Positions 45,410 to 58,544 of a stretch of 64,000 nucleotides of DNA are shown in pieces. The stretch is from positions 3,149,364-3,213,363 of the forward strand of contig OY754978.1 of the NCBI GenBank assembly GCA_963576475.1, written 5' to 3'. The notes under the pieces are model-generated. The model made no database searches, was not told the origin of the DNA, and saw only the letters and a program-made list of their open reading frames with translations. Every line of letters begins with the position of its first letter. The stretch's first letter is position 1. Origin of the DNA: Molanna angustata (taxonomy: Eukaryota; Arthropoda; Insecta; Trichoptera; Molannidae). A program made the translations under genes and the position numbers.

Positions 45410-46307
45410 GCGGAACCGGCAGACGTTGTCCTGCTCGAACTTTGGCTAGCCTGCTATTAGCCGGTTCAGCAAACATGAAAATAATATGTTCCAACTTCGT
45501 CCCTATCGAGTTATAAAATTTGTCCTAAAATAATAATTTAACCTTTTACAAGGTCAGTCACTGGCATAATTTCAGTGAAATGAACATAAGTTTAGTGTAT
45601 CACACAAAAAAAACCATAGTAAATACACTGCTCACAAAAAACATCACAATGAATGTACTCATAGAATGTACTCTACAAGATACTCGTTGAGAAATTGATG
45701 TATATACACAGAATTTGTGAAATCATAACTCTAAACTAATCCATTTTAGTAATAGTCAAAATCATTTCATATTTATTTTTAATTGCTATTGTTACATAAT
45801 TGAACATTCTATAAATCACTATGTATGTACCATACGACAAATAAATAAATAAGTAGGTAGTCTAAAGAAAATAAAATATCTTAAAAATGAACAAGATATT
45901 AAATAAGAGTTATTTAAGCAAAAATAAATTCTAAAAAAATACAATTTAACAGTGTATCTTTATTTTGATTATTTTCACTATAGGTACCTATGTTCTTACA
46001 TACATTTTAGAGTATTACTTATAACTATTCAATTTTTTAGATCAAGAGAGTATTTTGAAACTTTCGATAAAAATAAAAAAAATAAATAAAAAAAAAGATT
46101 ATAATAATATAATCAGAAATAAGAAATGCACTCTTACTTATGAAAAACTAATCCAATTTATGTTAAAGTACTATATCCATATAACTAATTAATTGTGTGA
46201 AGTCGACTGATGTCAACATTTTCATATATATGGTGGTTCAACAAATTCAAGATACACAACACACAAGCCATATTTATAAAAATATTGAAAGTCAACTCAC
46301 TAAAGTC
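45410..46307. other. Unassigned repeat edge and AT-rich intron
   Basis: About 45407-45540 begins ACTAGCGGAACCGGCAGACG, resembling a terminus common in lepidopteran genomes, possibly a Helitron 3' end in reverse (CTAG after A). The 'ttccaacttcgtccctatcg' stretch also echoes RF1. Low certainty. Confidence 0.3.
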
Positions 46308-46532
46308 TGCCTTCGTGGCTAATTAAGTCATATGTCTGACTGCTGGGCCGAAGGTCCCGGGTTCTATAGACACAGTTTTTATTTGTATCAGTCTGGATTG
46401 GTGAAACGATGAATATTATCAGTCTCCAGAATGTGGCAACTTGATATTAGCTGGATAACTTGATATTTAATATTTCACCTCTTAGGTGGCCGAGAAGCAA
46501 TAGAAAATAATTCTTCAATAAAACACTTTGAA
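46308..46532 (+). repeat. tRNA-derived SINE, family B (decayed)
   Basis: 'tgccttcgtggctaatt', 'ggtcccgggttctatagac' and 'agtctccagaatgtggcaac' match the other two copies, with deletions in the tRNA-like head. Confidence 0.78.
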
Positions 46533-46792
46533 TTAATGATTATGCCTACATAGTTAGAATATATAATGCACATATAGTAATTAATCTATTTGATAAAGAT
46601 TTATATACAGGTAAACAGAATAAATATAATATACATACCATTAAGGTAAGTGTACCTTGTAGAAATAATGAAATAAAGGTCCATAATATAAAAACATGGC
46701 TTACTATGATAGATGCTTTAACATGTGAGTAGTTTAATAAAATTACTATAATTTACATAGCACTGTTTGTTTACACAAAATCCTTCAAAGGC

Positions 46793-46970
46793 CTGGCAGC
46801 CTGTGTTGTCCACTGCAGGATATAGGCCTCCCCTCTCCTAACGTTCCTGTGCGATTCCCATTCACCGGGGTTCAACGGATCTTTTGATGTTGTCCATCCA
46901 TTTGTAGGGTGGCCGCCCTTGTGGTCTCTTATCGCCTCTCAGTCTTCTCTCTACCAGTCTGTCTTTTCAT
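46793..46970 (-). mobile_element. LINE C-terminal relic
   Basis: The minus-strand translation gives RRLRGDKRPQGRPPYKWMDN and, after a stop, RRGEAYILQWTTQ, the usual end of RTE/jockey-group polymerases in insects. 'tccactgcaggatataggcc' is a widespread lepidopteran signature. Confidence 0.65.
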
Positions 46971-47947
46971 CCATCTATGATCTTTCATTCTTACAATGTA
47001 TAATTTAATGATTTAGCTAATTTCAAAGCTATAATACAATGTTATATTTATCAATTTACTTTGCATCCTACAGGTTCCTTAACTCTGTATGTAGAATCCC
47101 AACATTAACATCACAAACTATATGTGAAATAATTTACATTTTGAAATAATGCACATCAAATAAATAAGCACATCTTCTTACACATCGCCCTCACTACACA
47201 CCCTCACCTTCACAATCACATTTTTTGTTTGGTTTTATGTTTATTTGGTTTATGAGTTACTTATTTTTAACTATATTTATTTGAAACTCATTATATCTGC
47301 ACAAATTATGTAGTGAATATGTATTTTATTTATTTATTTATTTTTTATTTATTGTCAACAGCTTTGTACATACATATTACAGTAGAGATTACAATTAAAA
47401 TGAGCAAATTAATATGTACGTATATTTAATTGAGTTATAAAATGACTATTTCTGACATCAAGTATAAACAAAAATATAATTGTTAGTTTTGCCTCGGCTT
47501 CGCCTAGTGAGGAAACAATTTCATTTTTATATTTTTAAGAAATATTGTATTTACTTGTTTTTTTTGTTTATGGCTATAAAGAGAAAAATATATAATTTGT
47601 TTTACATCATCCATACACATATAAATAAATCGTTTGTATGGTTACAGGTTGACTTTTGATTTGACTTTTACTAATAAGGCAGAACTATCCAAATACAAAA
47701 AACAAATTGTTGCTACTAAATTAAACATTGTTTATAAATAAAATGATAAGATGTGATGAAATTCTGAATGCTATTTTAATAATCATTCTTATAGGTAAAC
47801 AAGTTGTTATGTTGGTAACTTAATTAAATCCAGTTAGAATACATCACCTCATTTTGCAGCGTGAATCATTCGAAAAGAAAACTCTAGATAAGACGATAGT
47901 CAAATGAAAGGAATCAAAAACAATAACATACTGTTGATTTGTCTTAC
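46971..47947. other. AMFR intron 1, promoter-proximal AT-rich part
   Basis: Nothing recognised except the donor site at 47941-47947. The fragment at about 47495-47515 (gcctcggcttcgcctagtga) may be a repeat edge. Confidence 0.4.
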
Positions 47948-48238
47948 CCAAATACACATTGGTTCTTGTAACATATACTTCGCCACATCAGCCACCTGCT
48001 TCCCGAAAGATTTAGTGATGTTTCCCAGGACCACACCGGGAGCCGAAACATTCGGAGAATCCGGTGGACCCTCAACACTGTCTCCCGGAGAAATGGCCAG
48101 GGTTACGTTACTTTTCCATCCCGGGTCACTTGTCACATTCACGGCATGATATATAGACACTGACAACAGCATAACACTCATAACCGAGTAAATCCTCATA
48201 TTTGGCAACGGGAGACGGTCTAAAAATGTCAAAGGCAT
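47948..48238 (-). CDS. AMFR: AMFR/gp78 E3 ubiquitin ligase, coding exon 1
   Basis: 97 codons starting MPLTFLDRLPLPNMRIYSVM, which aligns with the family N-terminus (a PLxFLxRxPxPxxRxYxxxS pattern). A first hydrophobic span follows near SVMLLSVSIYHAV, then a variable acidic, glycine/proline-rich luminal loop and the conserved VADVAKYMLQEPMCIW. ATG context is TCAAGATGCC. The donor gtaagac follows TGG at 47948, phase 0, matching exon 2 at 425. The open frame runs on to 47900 but those residues are intronic. The loop holds likely N-glycosylation sequons (NVT, NVS, NIT). The remaining ligase domains lie left of the window. Confidence 0.92.
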
Positions 48239-49418
48239 CTTGAAAAATTGTCACAAAACAAAAACACTCGCGAATCGATTCGCGGCACAAAAAGAACAAC
48301 ACACACACACACTCGACGAGACAATATTTACAATCTCTCGTAAAATACGACACGACGCGGCGGAGCGTGCGGAAATATTGTACACATATCCCGGCGAAAC
48401 GTTATAGGAGCTATGCTAAATTTGATGCGAATCAAACGCGACAACAACTCTCTAGAAAAATAATACGACTCGGTTTTGACTTTTGACGCAGCGCAAAACC
48501 AATGCGGCGCGATTTTATGCGCAAACGTCACATTTTGACGTTTTGAAATTTACAGGAATCTACTGCAGTTTTCCGAGATATGGTCTGAATCTTTACTAAC
48601 TTTACAATATAGTTAAAGCAAGCGTCGGTAGAGACACCGTTTATTTACAAAAGAAATTAAATAATAAATACAGGATAGTTTTTTTTACAAAGGAACCTAT
48701 AAAGATTTTTATTTATTTTAAGGTCGTATTATGTTAAAATATACATCACGTTCATAAATAAACACAAAGCGCGTATAAAATATACCTACATTAATTTTAT
48801 ACATTAGTAGGTAGGTAGGTACTTACTTACTAAATTTTACAAAATAATTTTTAAGTACCCACATCTTCTTAAAAAATATTCATTTTGGGTATGTTCATTA
48901 TTCCAGAATATTTAAATATAACAATATCCATTTCGTTTCAATAAAAGATTCTATTATTTACGGAATTTCTTTCAAGTAAAACATGTTGTAACTATACTGT
49001 AAGCAAATTATTCAAAAAGAATGCATTAAATGGTCTTAAAATAAATTTTAATTGATAATTTTAATATTCTCGTAATTGATACGACGTCAGTGGATTATTA
49101 TTTTTTGCTGATAACGTTATCGTGAATAAAATTACACCTAAAGACGCATAAGTGGACTATGCACTGTCTTATTCATTTGTTCAGTCGTTTTGCGAATTCG
49201 TTATTAAACTTTCCTTTTAATTGTACGCATTAATTAATAAATTTAATTGTATTTATATTTAATTTGTTTATATTGACATTTTTATTTATTTTTTTGGTTA
49301 TGTGATAGTGTTTATTGAAAGTTTTTCTTGGCGGGAATTGGAGAGAACTCGTCTCGTAGACAGTGATGTAAATTTTTCAGTAATTGTTCGTCATAATAGT
49401 GTTGTGTTTCATCCAGAG
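48239..49418. promoter_or_regulatory. Intergenic region between divergent AMFR and a plus-strand start exon
   Basis: About 48240-48540 is CpG-rich compared with the rest and holds the AMFR 5' UTR and probably its transcription start. A small perfect palindrome, CGCGAATCGATTCGCG, lies at 48269-48284. About 48600-49300 is AT-rich. About 49330-49418 is likely the 5' UTR of the plus-strand gene. No TATA box was assigned. Confidence 0.55.
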
Positions 49419-49437
49419 ATGGCGGCCCCTGATACTG
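49419..49437 (+). CDS. Putative first coding exon of a divergent gene (MAAPDT...)
   Basis: ATGGCGGCCCCTGATACTG is followed by the consensus donor gtaagt (49438-49443); context before the ATG is catccagag. It encodes MAAPDT plus one base (phase 1). A GC-rich start codon region, a good donor and head-to-head placement with AMFR support a real start exon. It is too short to name, and no continuation was recognised before the right edge, so the second exon may lie outside. Confidence 0.5.
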
Positions 49438-49443
49438 GTAAGT

Positions 49444-50241
49444 CAAATGTAACAAATTTTTAAATTTTTAAATGTAGGTCCAACTTTATTTGCTTTATTT
49501 TTCTTTTCGTTGTTATTGATTAATTGGTTTTAAATACGTATTTGAAAGGTATTGATTGTCATGTTAAGACCTTCAACACAATATGCTTTATGTCTTATTG
49601 AATTACTTTTATTAAAATTGCATAAATACAAAAATAGTATGCACCAATCAATTATGATAGTTTAAAAAAAATTGAATACGAAACGCTTACTTTCAAAGTT
49701 TTGAATTAATTTCATAGCGCAACATTTTGGAAAAAAAATCGATAGATAGTACTTATATATTTTTATAACTCGTATATTTGTGCTAGTTTTTGTAGCTTCA
49801 TAGATTTTTAGGAATTGTCAAAAATAATTTATTAAGGACCTTCTTTTTCAGTTATGATCATTTAAGTATTTATTTTTCAAAGAGTTCCAAAAAAATAATT
49901 AAACATTTTTTTAATATAACATAAATTTGATCTACTCACTGTCATATGGGATTTATACTTGATATATTATAAATGTGAAAAATATTTATTTTTTCCGTCT
50001 GTGATTATTTTTTTATTACCGCTGTTTATTAGTTTTACGTAAATTTGTATTGAAGGCTAGGAAAGCGGAAATTACGTAATATGTATACTTTTATGATAAT
50101 TCTAAAGGTGTCACTTTAAGATGGCTTTTTTCTTTTTAGTTTGTAAAACTGCAAGACGCTGATTAATAAGTGTTTTTTTTTTTCACAAATTCTTTATTTA
50201 ATTCGTTTTGGTTTATTTAACTGCGCATAATGTAAATTTAT
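49444..50241. other. AT-rich, probably intron of the plus-strand gene
   Basis: No repeat or coding frame recognised. Confidence 0.4.
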
Positions 50242-50867
50242 ATACATACATACATACATACATACATACCATCACGCCATGTCCCTTGCGGGGTAGGCAG
50301 AGAGAACCGAACTCCACATTTTTCTATCCTGTCACGCATCTCTCGCCTCGTCCACATTCATGCATCGTCTCATACATGTTCGTCTATTGCTCACACTTCT
50401 AACATTTCCGTCTTTCAAAATTTCGTTCACATGGTCGTGCCATCCCTTTCTTGGGCGTCCCCGACCTCTCATTCCATTCCTTTCCGCTCTGTATATTTTC
50501 TTCGTCAGGCGCTCCTCATTCATTCTCCCCATGTGACCAAACCATCTCATTGTGTTCACTTTCATTCTAGTTATGACATCTTTCTTCATCTTACATTCTT
50601 TCCTTATGTCCTCATTTCTTACCCGGTCATAGATCGTTCTATTACAAATCCTTCTTAACGATCTCATTTCAACTGCATTTATTCTACTTTCATGCGTCTT
50701 CTGCCAAGTCCAGGTTTCACTTGCATACGTCAAGGTTGGCACTACGATGGCGTTATGAATGGCAACTTTGGCATCCTTTGATATGTTGCGATCATTCATA
50801 GTTGGTCTTAGTGCTCCATTCACTCTGTTTCCTGCCATAACTCTTCTTTCGATCTCTTTATCGAGTC

Positions 50868-51060
50868 TAGTGATGAGCAAATGCAAGACCAAGACCAAGA
50901 CCGGGGTGGTCTTGGTCTTGGTCTTGGTCTTGCACCCGCGGTCTTGGTCTTGGTCTTGCGTTTACAAGTATAGTCTTGGTCTTGGTCTTGGTCTTGCATA
51001 CATAGTCTTGGTCTTGGTCTTGGTCTTGCAGCAAGAGTCTTGCAAGTCTTGCACTTTTAT
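50868..51060 (+). repeat. Left GTCTTG-hexamer array of giant element 2
   Basis: Nearly identical to 19498-19690, with one extra hexamer in the first downstream block; again starts with a 20-bp hairpin arm GCAAGACCAAGACCAAGACC. Confidence 0.93.
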
Positions 51061-51534
51061 GAGTAGGTAAAGTAGGTACATATTCGATTTTTTTTAATAA
51101 AACCTAAATTTTCCTTAAAGTAAACATGTTATATAATTTTAGGTACCTATCAAACATATATAATCTAAGATCAAATTATTACAATTTTTGGAAAAAAAAA
51201 ATCACCAAACTATGAAATATCGTTTATATGTCGTCTTGAAATTTCTGTATTTTTATAACTTTTCATATAATGTTGTTATTCTAGTTATAAAAATAAAAAA
51301 TGAAATACAAACATGTTGAAGAATTTAAGATCCATAACGTCGATGTATAAGCTGAAGTGAATCAAAACTAAAATCATTGTCTGAATATAATAAATCTTTC
51401 AAAGATTATTCTTATGAAAATATCTAACAACATATTTTTCTAGTCATGAACATTGATGCCAATAATTATATAAGTCCTCTCCCTAAAATTATAATAATAT
51501 ACAAATAAATACAAGGAAACTATCAGACATGCGA
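51061..51534. other. Unique interior of giant 2, shared with giant 1
   Basis: It matches 19691-20164 with small indels. Non-coding. Confidence 0.7.
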
Positions 51535-52290
51535 TAGTATGTTTAGTTAAAGAATACGCACAGAAATAGAAACCCCTAAATACAAACAATTGAATATTTT
51601 AAGATATTTTGTACTCTATACAAAACATGTAGGTATGTATGTCAAGATAGGGTAGTATGGAGAGGTCAGTCCTTCCTTCTTACCCAGAATATGAAAACAG
51701 TTTGATGGTATGTATTTATTTTGAAGATTAAGTATCAAACTATTTAGTCACCTTAGATCAATGATATTATATTTCATTGCCTTATAATATAGGTATTGTG
51801 TATAGGTCACTGCCACACAATTTTTATGAAATGTCGTCACTAAACTTTTATTACAATAATTGTTAAATTTTGAGATGCCTTACAAATTGTATGAAAAGAT
51901 GTCGTCACTAAATTCAATTTTTATAAAAAATGTTAAAAAACATTACATACAAAATGAATATGTCCTTGCTAAACAAGTACATATATATGTATCTTCCTAC
52001 TTTCCCTAAAATAAGCATAAATGCTTATGCTATAGGTGAAAGAAAACGTTCAAGGCAGGATTCGAACTGACAACCACTGGATTACTAGCCCAGCACGCTA
52101 ACCGCTCTGCCATCGACCCATCTAATAATAATCTATTTATATAACATATATGCTGAGTAGCCTCTAAGTAGACTTTTTTTACTCCAAAGTTGAAAAAAAC
52201 ACGAAAAATATAGACCTGGCATACAAATCTCGCGTATCATCGCTTGATATGTTAAGAGAATAAATTCCCTTAAACAAATCGACAGTTGTT
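51535..52290 (-). mobile_element. Old Helitron copy with SINE and internal deletion
   Basis: Ortholog of 20165-21267. It begins at 'gcgatagtatgtttagtta', having lost its end, and the microsatellite half left of the SINE is deleted; it ends near 'aaatcgacagttgttgttgg'. Confidence 0.72.
51951..52122 (-). repeat. tRNA-derived SINE, family A
   Basis: Same insertion as 20902-21094: the right flank 'taataatctattta' is shared. 'aaggcaggattcgaactgac' is its box B region in reverse. Confidence 0.88.
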
Positions 52291-54260
52291 GTTGGAAAAT
52301 AAAAAAAAATTAAAATATTTATTAATGTGTGTTTTTAGTTTGATACGTACTCTTAAATTGTGTCTCATGTGTTACATGCAACTCGTGAAATAATGAATAT
52401 ACCTTCCAACTTACTTGAATGATAGATATTTATGTAGGTATAATATTATATCATGTCAAAACTCGCACAGAAACATATACCTACGTCCTACACAGGATGT
52501 TAAAATATGAACCGTGCCAGATTCAAAATGTCTTATATCGTGCGAAATCATGCAAACATATACTTTTATGATACAATCATAAATGTTATGTTTGTCTAAC
52601 GGCGGCGTAACACAAGAGAAGTACTAATCCTTTCTTTGACATACATACCGCTCGTTCAGAGCCGAGTGCCGTGTTTTTTTTTATTAATAATTGATTTTAT
52701 TTTATTTCCTTGTATGGTAAATTTAATTAATCATTTTTTTATTGTTTAATTAAAATAATGTGCATCTATTATTAAAAGTGGAAAAAATGTTATGCTTTTA
52801 GAAAATTGGCTTTTTCAATCTAACTTCATACAAAGATTTCTTAAATTTGTATGTACCTACTAGTGATCATCCAATGGTCAAACAATCATACGTAATTCAT
52901 TAGATTTTTAAGTTTGAAAGTCATTGAGGTTCTTTTTGTCAAAGAGTATACCTCTATATTGCTTATGTATGTATATACATAGGTACCCTCTTCTATGGGC
53001 GCCCTATATAATATTAATTAAATTACATTCTTTTACAAATACATCATTAGAGTACGTGTTGTTTGCCTTAAGTACTTACTGTTTATTAAATATTGTTTCA
53101 CAGTAGATATTATGTATTTTTACTTAACATGGTTGAACCACTGCGTTTGACATTGGCAATATGAACGTAAAAAATCAATGGTTTGATGTGAAATATTTTT
53201 ATCTCTTATTTTTATGAAGGTGATATAGTGCGGAGTTATGAATTTGAAATTTTTAAGGGTATTCTTTTTATTGCAGATTATTAACTAGTATCATGGTGAG
53301 ATTGTATTCTGAAAGGATTACTTTACAAAAATACAAAATTTAGGTATTCATACTAATAAGAAAATCTAAACACTTAAAAATATATACATGCATACATACA
53401 TACCCATATATACATAGATACATAATATTCCAACTGTCGACACGTTCAAGAGAATATATTTATCTTAATGAATCGTCAGTATTAAGAGAATTTTATGCCA
53501 GGTCTATATCTTTCATGTTTTTTTCAACTTTGAAGTCAAAAAACACCAACTTAGAGGCTTAGTGTGTCTGTGTGTGTCCCTTATATGTATATTTAATGCT
53601 TTGTTTGCATATTCATTCAATCGATAAAATAAATAGGTACATTATTATGTTTTTCTAATTGACTGTGATGAATATTTTTATATGTATTGTGTATAATTGT
53701 AATTGTAAATGGCCTTCGGCAGTATTATTCGTATTAAAATTAAATAGTTGTAACGTGCTCCATAGGAATGGTATTTTCAAAGTTGAAAAAACCATGAAAA
53801 ATATAGATCTGGCATACATATCTCGCACATCTTCGATTGAAACTTTTATCGGTCTGTTAATAGAAATAAATTCTCTTGAACAAATCGAAATTATGAAAAC
53901 ATTAAATAAAATAATTAATTGTATTTACTTTATGCACAAGGTAAAGTACCTACACTTGCAACGCCTCTGAGTACGTTTGTTTACATCGGCCAAAATTATT
54001 GTCTCGAAGAATAATATTATTTTATTCTTTTACACACCGCGGTCAAATATGACATTTGCGCTAGTAATGATAAGAGTTATTTTTGCATCACGTAAACGTA
54101 ATATGAGACAATTTGAATCTGAGATGTTGACTTCCTGTGTATACACGCACGTGTTCATAGTATAAAAAATATTTGTATTTTAAACCGATATGTAAATTTC
54201 ATTCTTAAAGAAGTACCTACCTAGAAATTACATTTTGGTAACTACACCTATTTATTATTA
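52291..54260. other. Giant-element interior with Helitron remnants
   Basis: A plus-strand Helitron 3' remnant ends at about 52384. 52440-52700 and 53680-54250 match giant 1. About 52790-53330 has no giant 1 counterpart that I could match. 53431-53580 is a plus-strand Helitron 5' remnant. Confidence 0.6.
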
Positions 54261-55286
54261 CTAGTTGCATGTAACACATGAGATCCAACTGTCGATAGCG
54301 ATAGTATGTATAGTTGAAGAATATGTACCAAACTATAAACCCATAGATACAAATTATTGAATATTTTCAGATATTTTGTTTTCTATACAACATATGTAGG
54401 TATGTATATCAAGATAGGATAGTATGGAGGAAGATCCTTTTTCCTACCCAGAATATGCAAATAGCATGATGGTATGTATGTATGTTTGGAGATGAAGTAT
54501 CAAACTATTAAGTCTTCTTACATATTGTGTATAGGCGACTGCCATACAAAATGTATGAAGCGATGTCGTCACTAAATTCAATTTTTAAAAAAATTGTTAA
54601 AAAAAAATTGAGATCTTCTACTACAATGTTAATATTTTTTATAGAAAATTAAATTATCTAGTTGGGGTGTTTCGGCTTTTTTCAATATTTGTAAAAGTTT
54701 TGGAAATATAGGCAGTTAAACTCATAAATTTATCATAAAAAAAATATTTTTCTTAATAAAAAATGTTTGAGAAATCCTGGAATTTTTTTGAAAAAACTAA
54801 ATTGAGATTTTGTATTTGTCTATGTTTGTACCAATTTTCAGCGTTCTACCGTTTATGGTTTCTGAGATATATGGAAAAATAAAATAAAAATTCAAAAGTT
54901 GATAACCCCTGACTGAAACAAAAATTCAAAATTCCGAGTATAAAAGTTTTGTTGGCCTGTAACTGTTTATATATTCTGAAATTTTAGGCTCTGTAAATTG
55001 AGCGGATCAAAAGTTATAAGGGGGGGACGGACACACACACACACACAGACACACAGACACACACACACACACACACAGACACACGAAATGTTCTACTCCG
55101 AATTCTGAGTAAATCCGTGTATGGAACATATATGCTGCGAAGCCTCTAAGTTGGTGTTTTTTGACTTCAAAGTTGGAAAAGCCGTGAAAAAAGTAGACCT
55201 CTCCATACAATTCTCGCGTATTCTGGCTTGATACATTGTCGATATGTTAAGAGAACAAAGTTCTCTTGAACAAATCGACAGTTGGA
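54261..55286 (-). mobile_element. Non-autonomous Helitron copy (minus), locus shared with giant 1
   Basis: Complete CTAG...TTGGA ends. Left flank 'acacctatttattatta' and right flank 'catttaacaatgaaac' match those of 23823-24860, so this insertion predates the split of the giants. Confidence 0.92.
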
Positions 55287-55321
55287 TGAATTCATTTAAC
55301 AATGAAACAAAATTATTTAAA

Positions 55322-56328
55322 CTAGTTGCATGTAACACATGAGATCCAACTGTCGATAGCGATAGTATGTATAGTTGAAGAATAAGAATCAAACTATAAA
55401 CCCATAAATACAAATTATTGAAAATTTTAACACATGTTAGTATGTATGTCAATATAGGACAGTATGGAGGTCAGTCCTGTTTTCCTACCCGGAATATGAA
55501 AACAGCATGATGGTTCTGTATGTATGTTTGGAGATTAAGTACCTATCAAACTATTAAGTCTTCTTACATATTGCGTATAGGCGACTGCCCTACAAATTGT
55601 ATGAAGCAATGCCGTAACTACATTCAATTTTTATAAAAATTGTTAAAAAAAGTTTGAGATGTGCTAATACCATGAAAATATTTTTTATAGAAAATTAAAT
55701 TATCTAGTTGGGGTGTTTCGGCTTTTTTCGATATTTTAAAAAAAAATGAAAATATAGGCAGTTTAACTCATAAATTTATCATAAAAAAAATATTTTTCTT
55801 AATGAAAAATGTTTGAGAAACCTTGGAATTTTTTTGAATAAACTAATTTGAGATTTTGTATTTTTCTATGCTTATACCAATTTTCAGCGTTTTAGCTTTT
55901 ATGGTTTCTGAAATATATAGAAAAATAAATTAAAAATTCAAAAGTTGATAACCCCTGACTGAAACAAAAATTCAAAATTCTGAGTATAAAAGTTTTGTAG
56001 GCCTATAACTGTTTATATATTCTGAAATTTTGGGCTCTGTAAATTGAGCGGATCAAAAGTTATAAGGGGGGGACGGACACACACACACACAGACACACAG
56101 ACACACACACAGACACACAGACACACGAAATGTTCTACTCCGAATTCTGAGTAAATCCGTGTATGGAACATATATGCTGCGAAGCCTCTAAGTTGGTGTT
56201 TTTTGACTTCAAAGTTGGAAAAGCCGTGAAAAAAGTAGACCTCTCCATACAATTCTCGCGTATTCTGGCTTGATACATTGTCGATATGTTAAGAGAACAA
56301 AGTTCTCCTGAACAAATCGACAGTTGGA
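55322..56328 (-). mobile_element. Non-autonomous Helitron copy (minus) with exact empty site
   Basis: The flanks join as aattatttaaa|ttataaatt, which is exactly the uninterrupted sequence of giant 1 near 24884-24903. Insertion is between A and T without duplication. It is more diverged than its neighbours. Confidence 0.95.
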
Positions 56329-56360
56329 TTATAAATTATTTTTATACCATTTTTATAAAA

Positions 56361-57410
56361 CTAGTTGCATGTAACACATGAGATCCAACTGTCGATAGCG
56401 ATAGTATGTATAGTTGAAGAATATGTACCAAACTATAAATCCATAGATACAAATTATTGAATATTTTCAGATATTTTGTTTTCTATACAAAATATGTAGG
56501 TATGTATGTCAAGATAGGATAGTATGGAAGAAGATCCTTTTTCCTACCCAGAATATGCAAATTGCATGATGGTATGTATGTATGTTTGGAGATGAAGTAA
56601 CAAACTATTAAGTCTTCTTACATATTGTGTATAGGCGACTGCCATACAAAATGTATGAAGCGATGTCGTCACTAAATTCAATTTTTAAAAAAATTGTTAA
56701 AAAAAAATTGAGATCTTCTACTACAATGTTAATATTTTTTATAGAAAATTAAATTATCTAGTTGGGGTGTTTCGGCTTTTTTCGATAATTGTAAAAGTTT
56801 TGGAAATATAGGCAGTTAAACTCATAAATTTATCATAAAAAAAATATTTTTCTTAATATAAAATGTTTGAGAAACCCTGGAATTTTTTTGAAAAAATTAA
56901 TTTGAGATTTTGTATTTGTCTATGTTTGTACCAATTTTCAGCGTTCTACCGTTTATGGTTTCTGAGATATATGGAAAAATAAAATTAAAATTCAAAAGTT
57001 GATAACCCCTGACTGAAACAAAAATTCAAAATTCCGAGTATAAAAGTTTTGTAGGCCTGTAACAGTTTATATATTCTGAAATTTTAGGCTCTGTAAATTG
57101 AGCGGATCAAAAGTTATAAGGGGGGGACGGACACACAGACACACACACACACAGACACACACACAGACACACAGACACACACACAGACACACACACACAC
57201 AGACACACGAAATGTTCTACTCCGAATTCTGAGTAAATCCGTGTATGGAACATATATGCTGCGAAGCCTCTAAGTTGGTGTTTTTTGACTTCAAAGTTGG
57301 AAAAGCCGTGAAAAAAGTAGACCTCTCCATACAATTCTCGCGTATTCTGGCTTGATACATTGTCGATATGTTAAGAGAACAAAGTTCTCCTGAACAAATC
57401 GACAGTTGGA
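56361..57410 (-). mobile_element. Non-autonomous Helitron copy (minus) with exact empty site
   Basis: The flanks join as tttttataaaa|tgatgtcat, which equals giant 1 near 24919-24938. Again A|T without duplication. Microsatellite at about 57130-57207. Confidence 0.95.
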
Positions 57411-57456
57411 TGATGTCATAAAATTCGATCTTTGTATGTTATTTTAAACCATACTA

Positions 57457-58188
57457 CTAGTTGCATGTAACACATGAGATCCAACTGTCGATAGCGATAG
57501 TACCTACATATGTATAGTTGAAGAATAAGTACCTACCAAACTATAAACCCAAAAATCAAAATTATTGAATATTTTAAGATATTTTGTTTTACATACAACA
57601 CATGTAGGTATGTATGTCAATAAAGGATAGTGTGGAGGTCAGTCCTTTTTCCTACCCGGAATATGAAACCAGCATGATGGTATGTATGTATGTTTGGAGA
57701 TTTAAGTATCAAACTATTAAGTCTTCTTAAATATTGTGTATAGGCGACTGCCATACAAATTGTATGAAGCGATGTCGTAAATTTTTATAAAAATTGTTAA
57801 AAAAAAAATGGAGATGTAATACTACAATGCTAATGAGGTGTTTCGGCTTTTTGCGATATTTTTAAAATTTATGGAAATATAGGCAGTTAAACACATAAAT
57901 TTGTCATAAAAAATATATTAAAAAAGAAACTCTGTAATTTTTGAGATTTTGTATTTGTCTATATTCATACCAATTTTCAGCGTTCTAGCTTTTATGCTTT
58001 CTGAGATATATGGAAAAATAAAGTGAAAATTCAAAAGTTGATAACTCCTGACTGAAACAAAAATTCAAAATTCTGAGTATAACAGTTTTGTAGGCCTATT
58101 ACTGTTTATATACTCTGAAATTTTCGGCTCTGTGAATTGAGCGGATCAAAAGTTAATACGGGGGACGGACACACACACACACACACAC

Positions 58189-58272
<84 letters not shown>

Positions 58273-58485
58273 ACACACAGACTCACGAAATGTTCTACTC
58301 CGAATTATGAGTAAATCCGTCTACGGAACATATATGCTGCGAAGCCTCTATGTTGGTGTTTTTTGACTTCAAAGTTGGAAACACCGTGAAAAATATAGAC
58401 CCTGCATACAATCTCGCGTATCTTGAATTTAAACTGCCTCTTCCTTTAAGAGAATTTCATTCCCTTAAACGAATCGACAGTTGGA
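57457..58485 (-). mobile_element. Non-autonomous Helitron copy (minus), most diverged, long CA repeat
   Basis: The flanks accatacta|taagtcatt correspond to the region 'accatattaaaagtcatt' in giant 1 (about 28741). Nearly pure (CA)n occupies about 58168-58280. Confidence 0.88.
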
Positions 58486-58544
58486 TAAGTCATTTACTGT
58501 CGTTCCAATGCAATTTCTATGAGTAATATGTCAACATATTGAAA

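Noticed and set aside
45407..45540. A further Helitron family edge (CTAG after A)
   Set aside because: Only one terminus is seen and no matching 5' end was found; left as an unassigned repeat edge.
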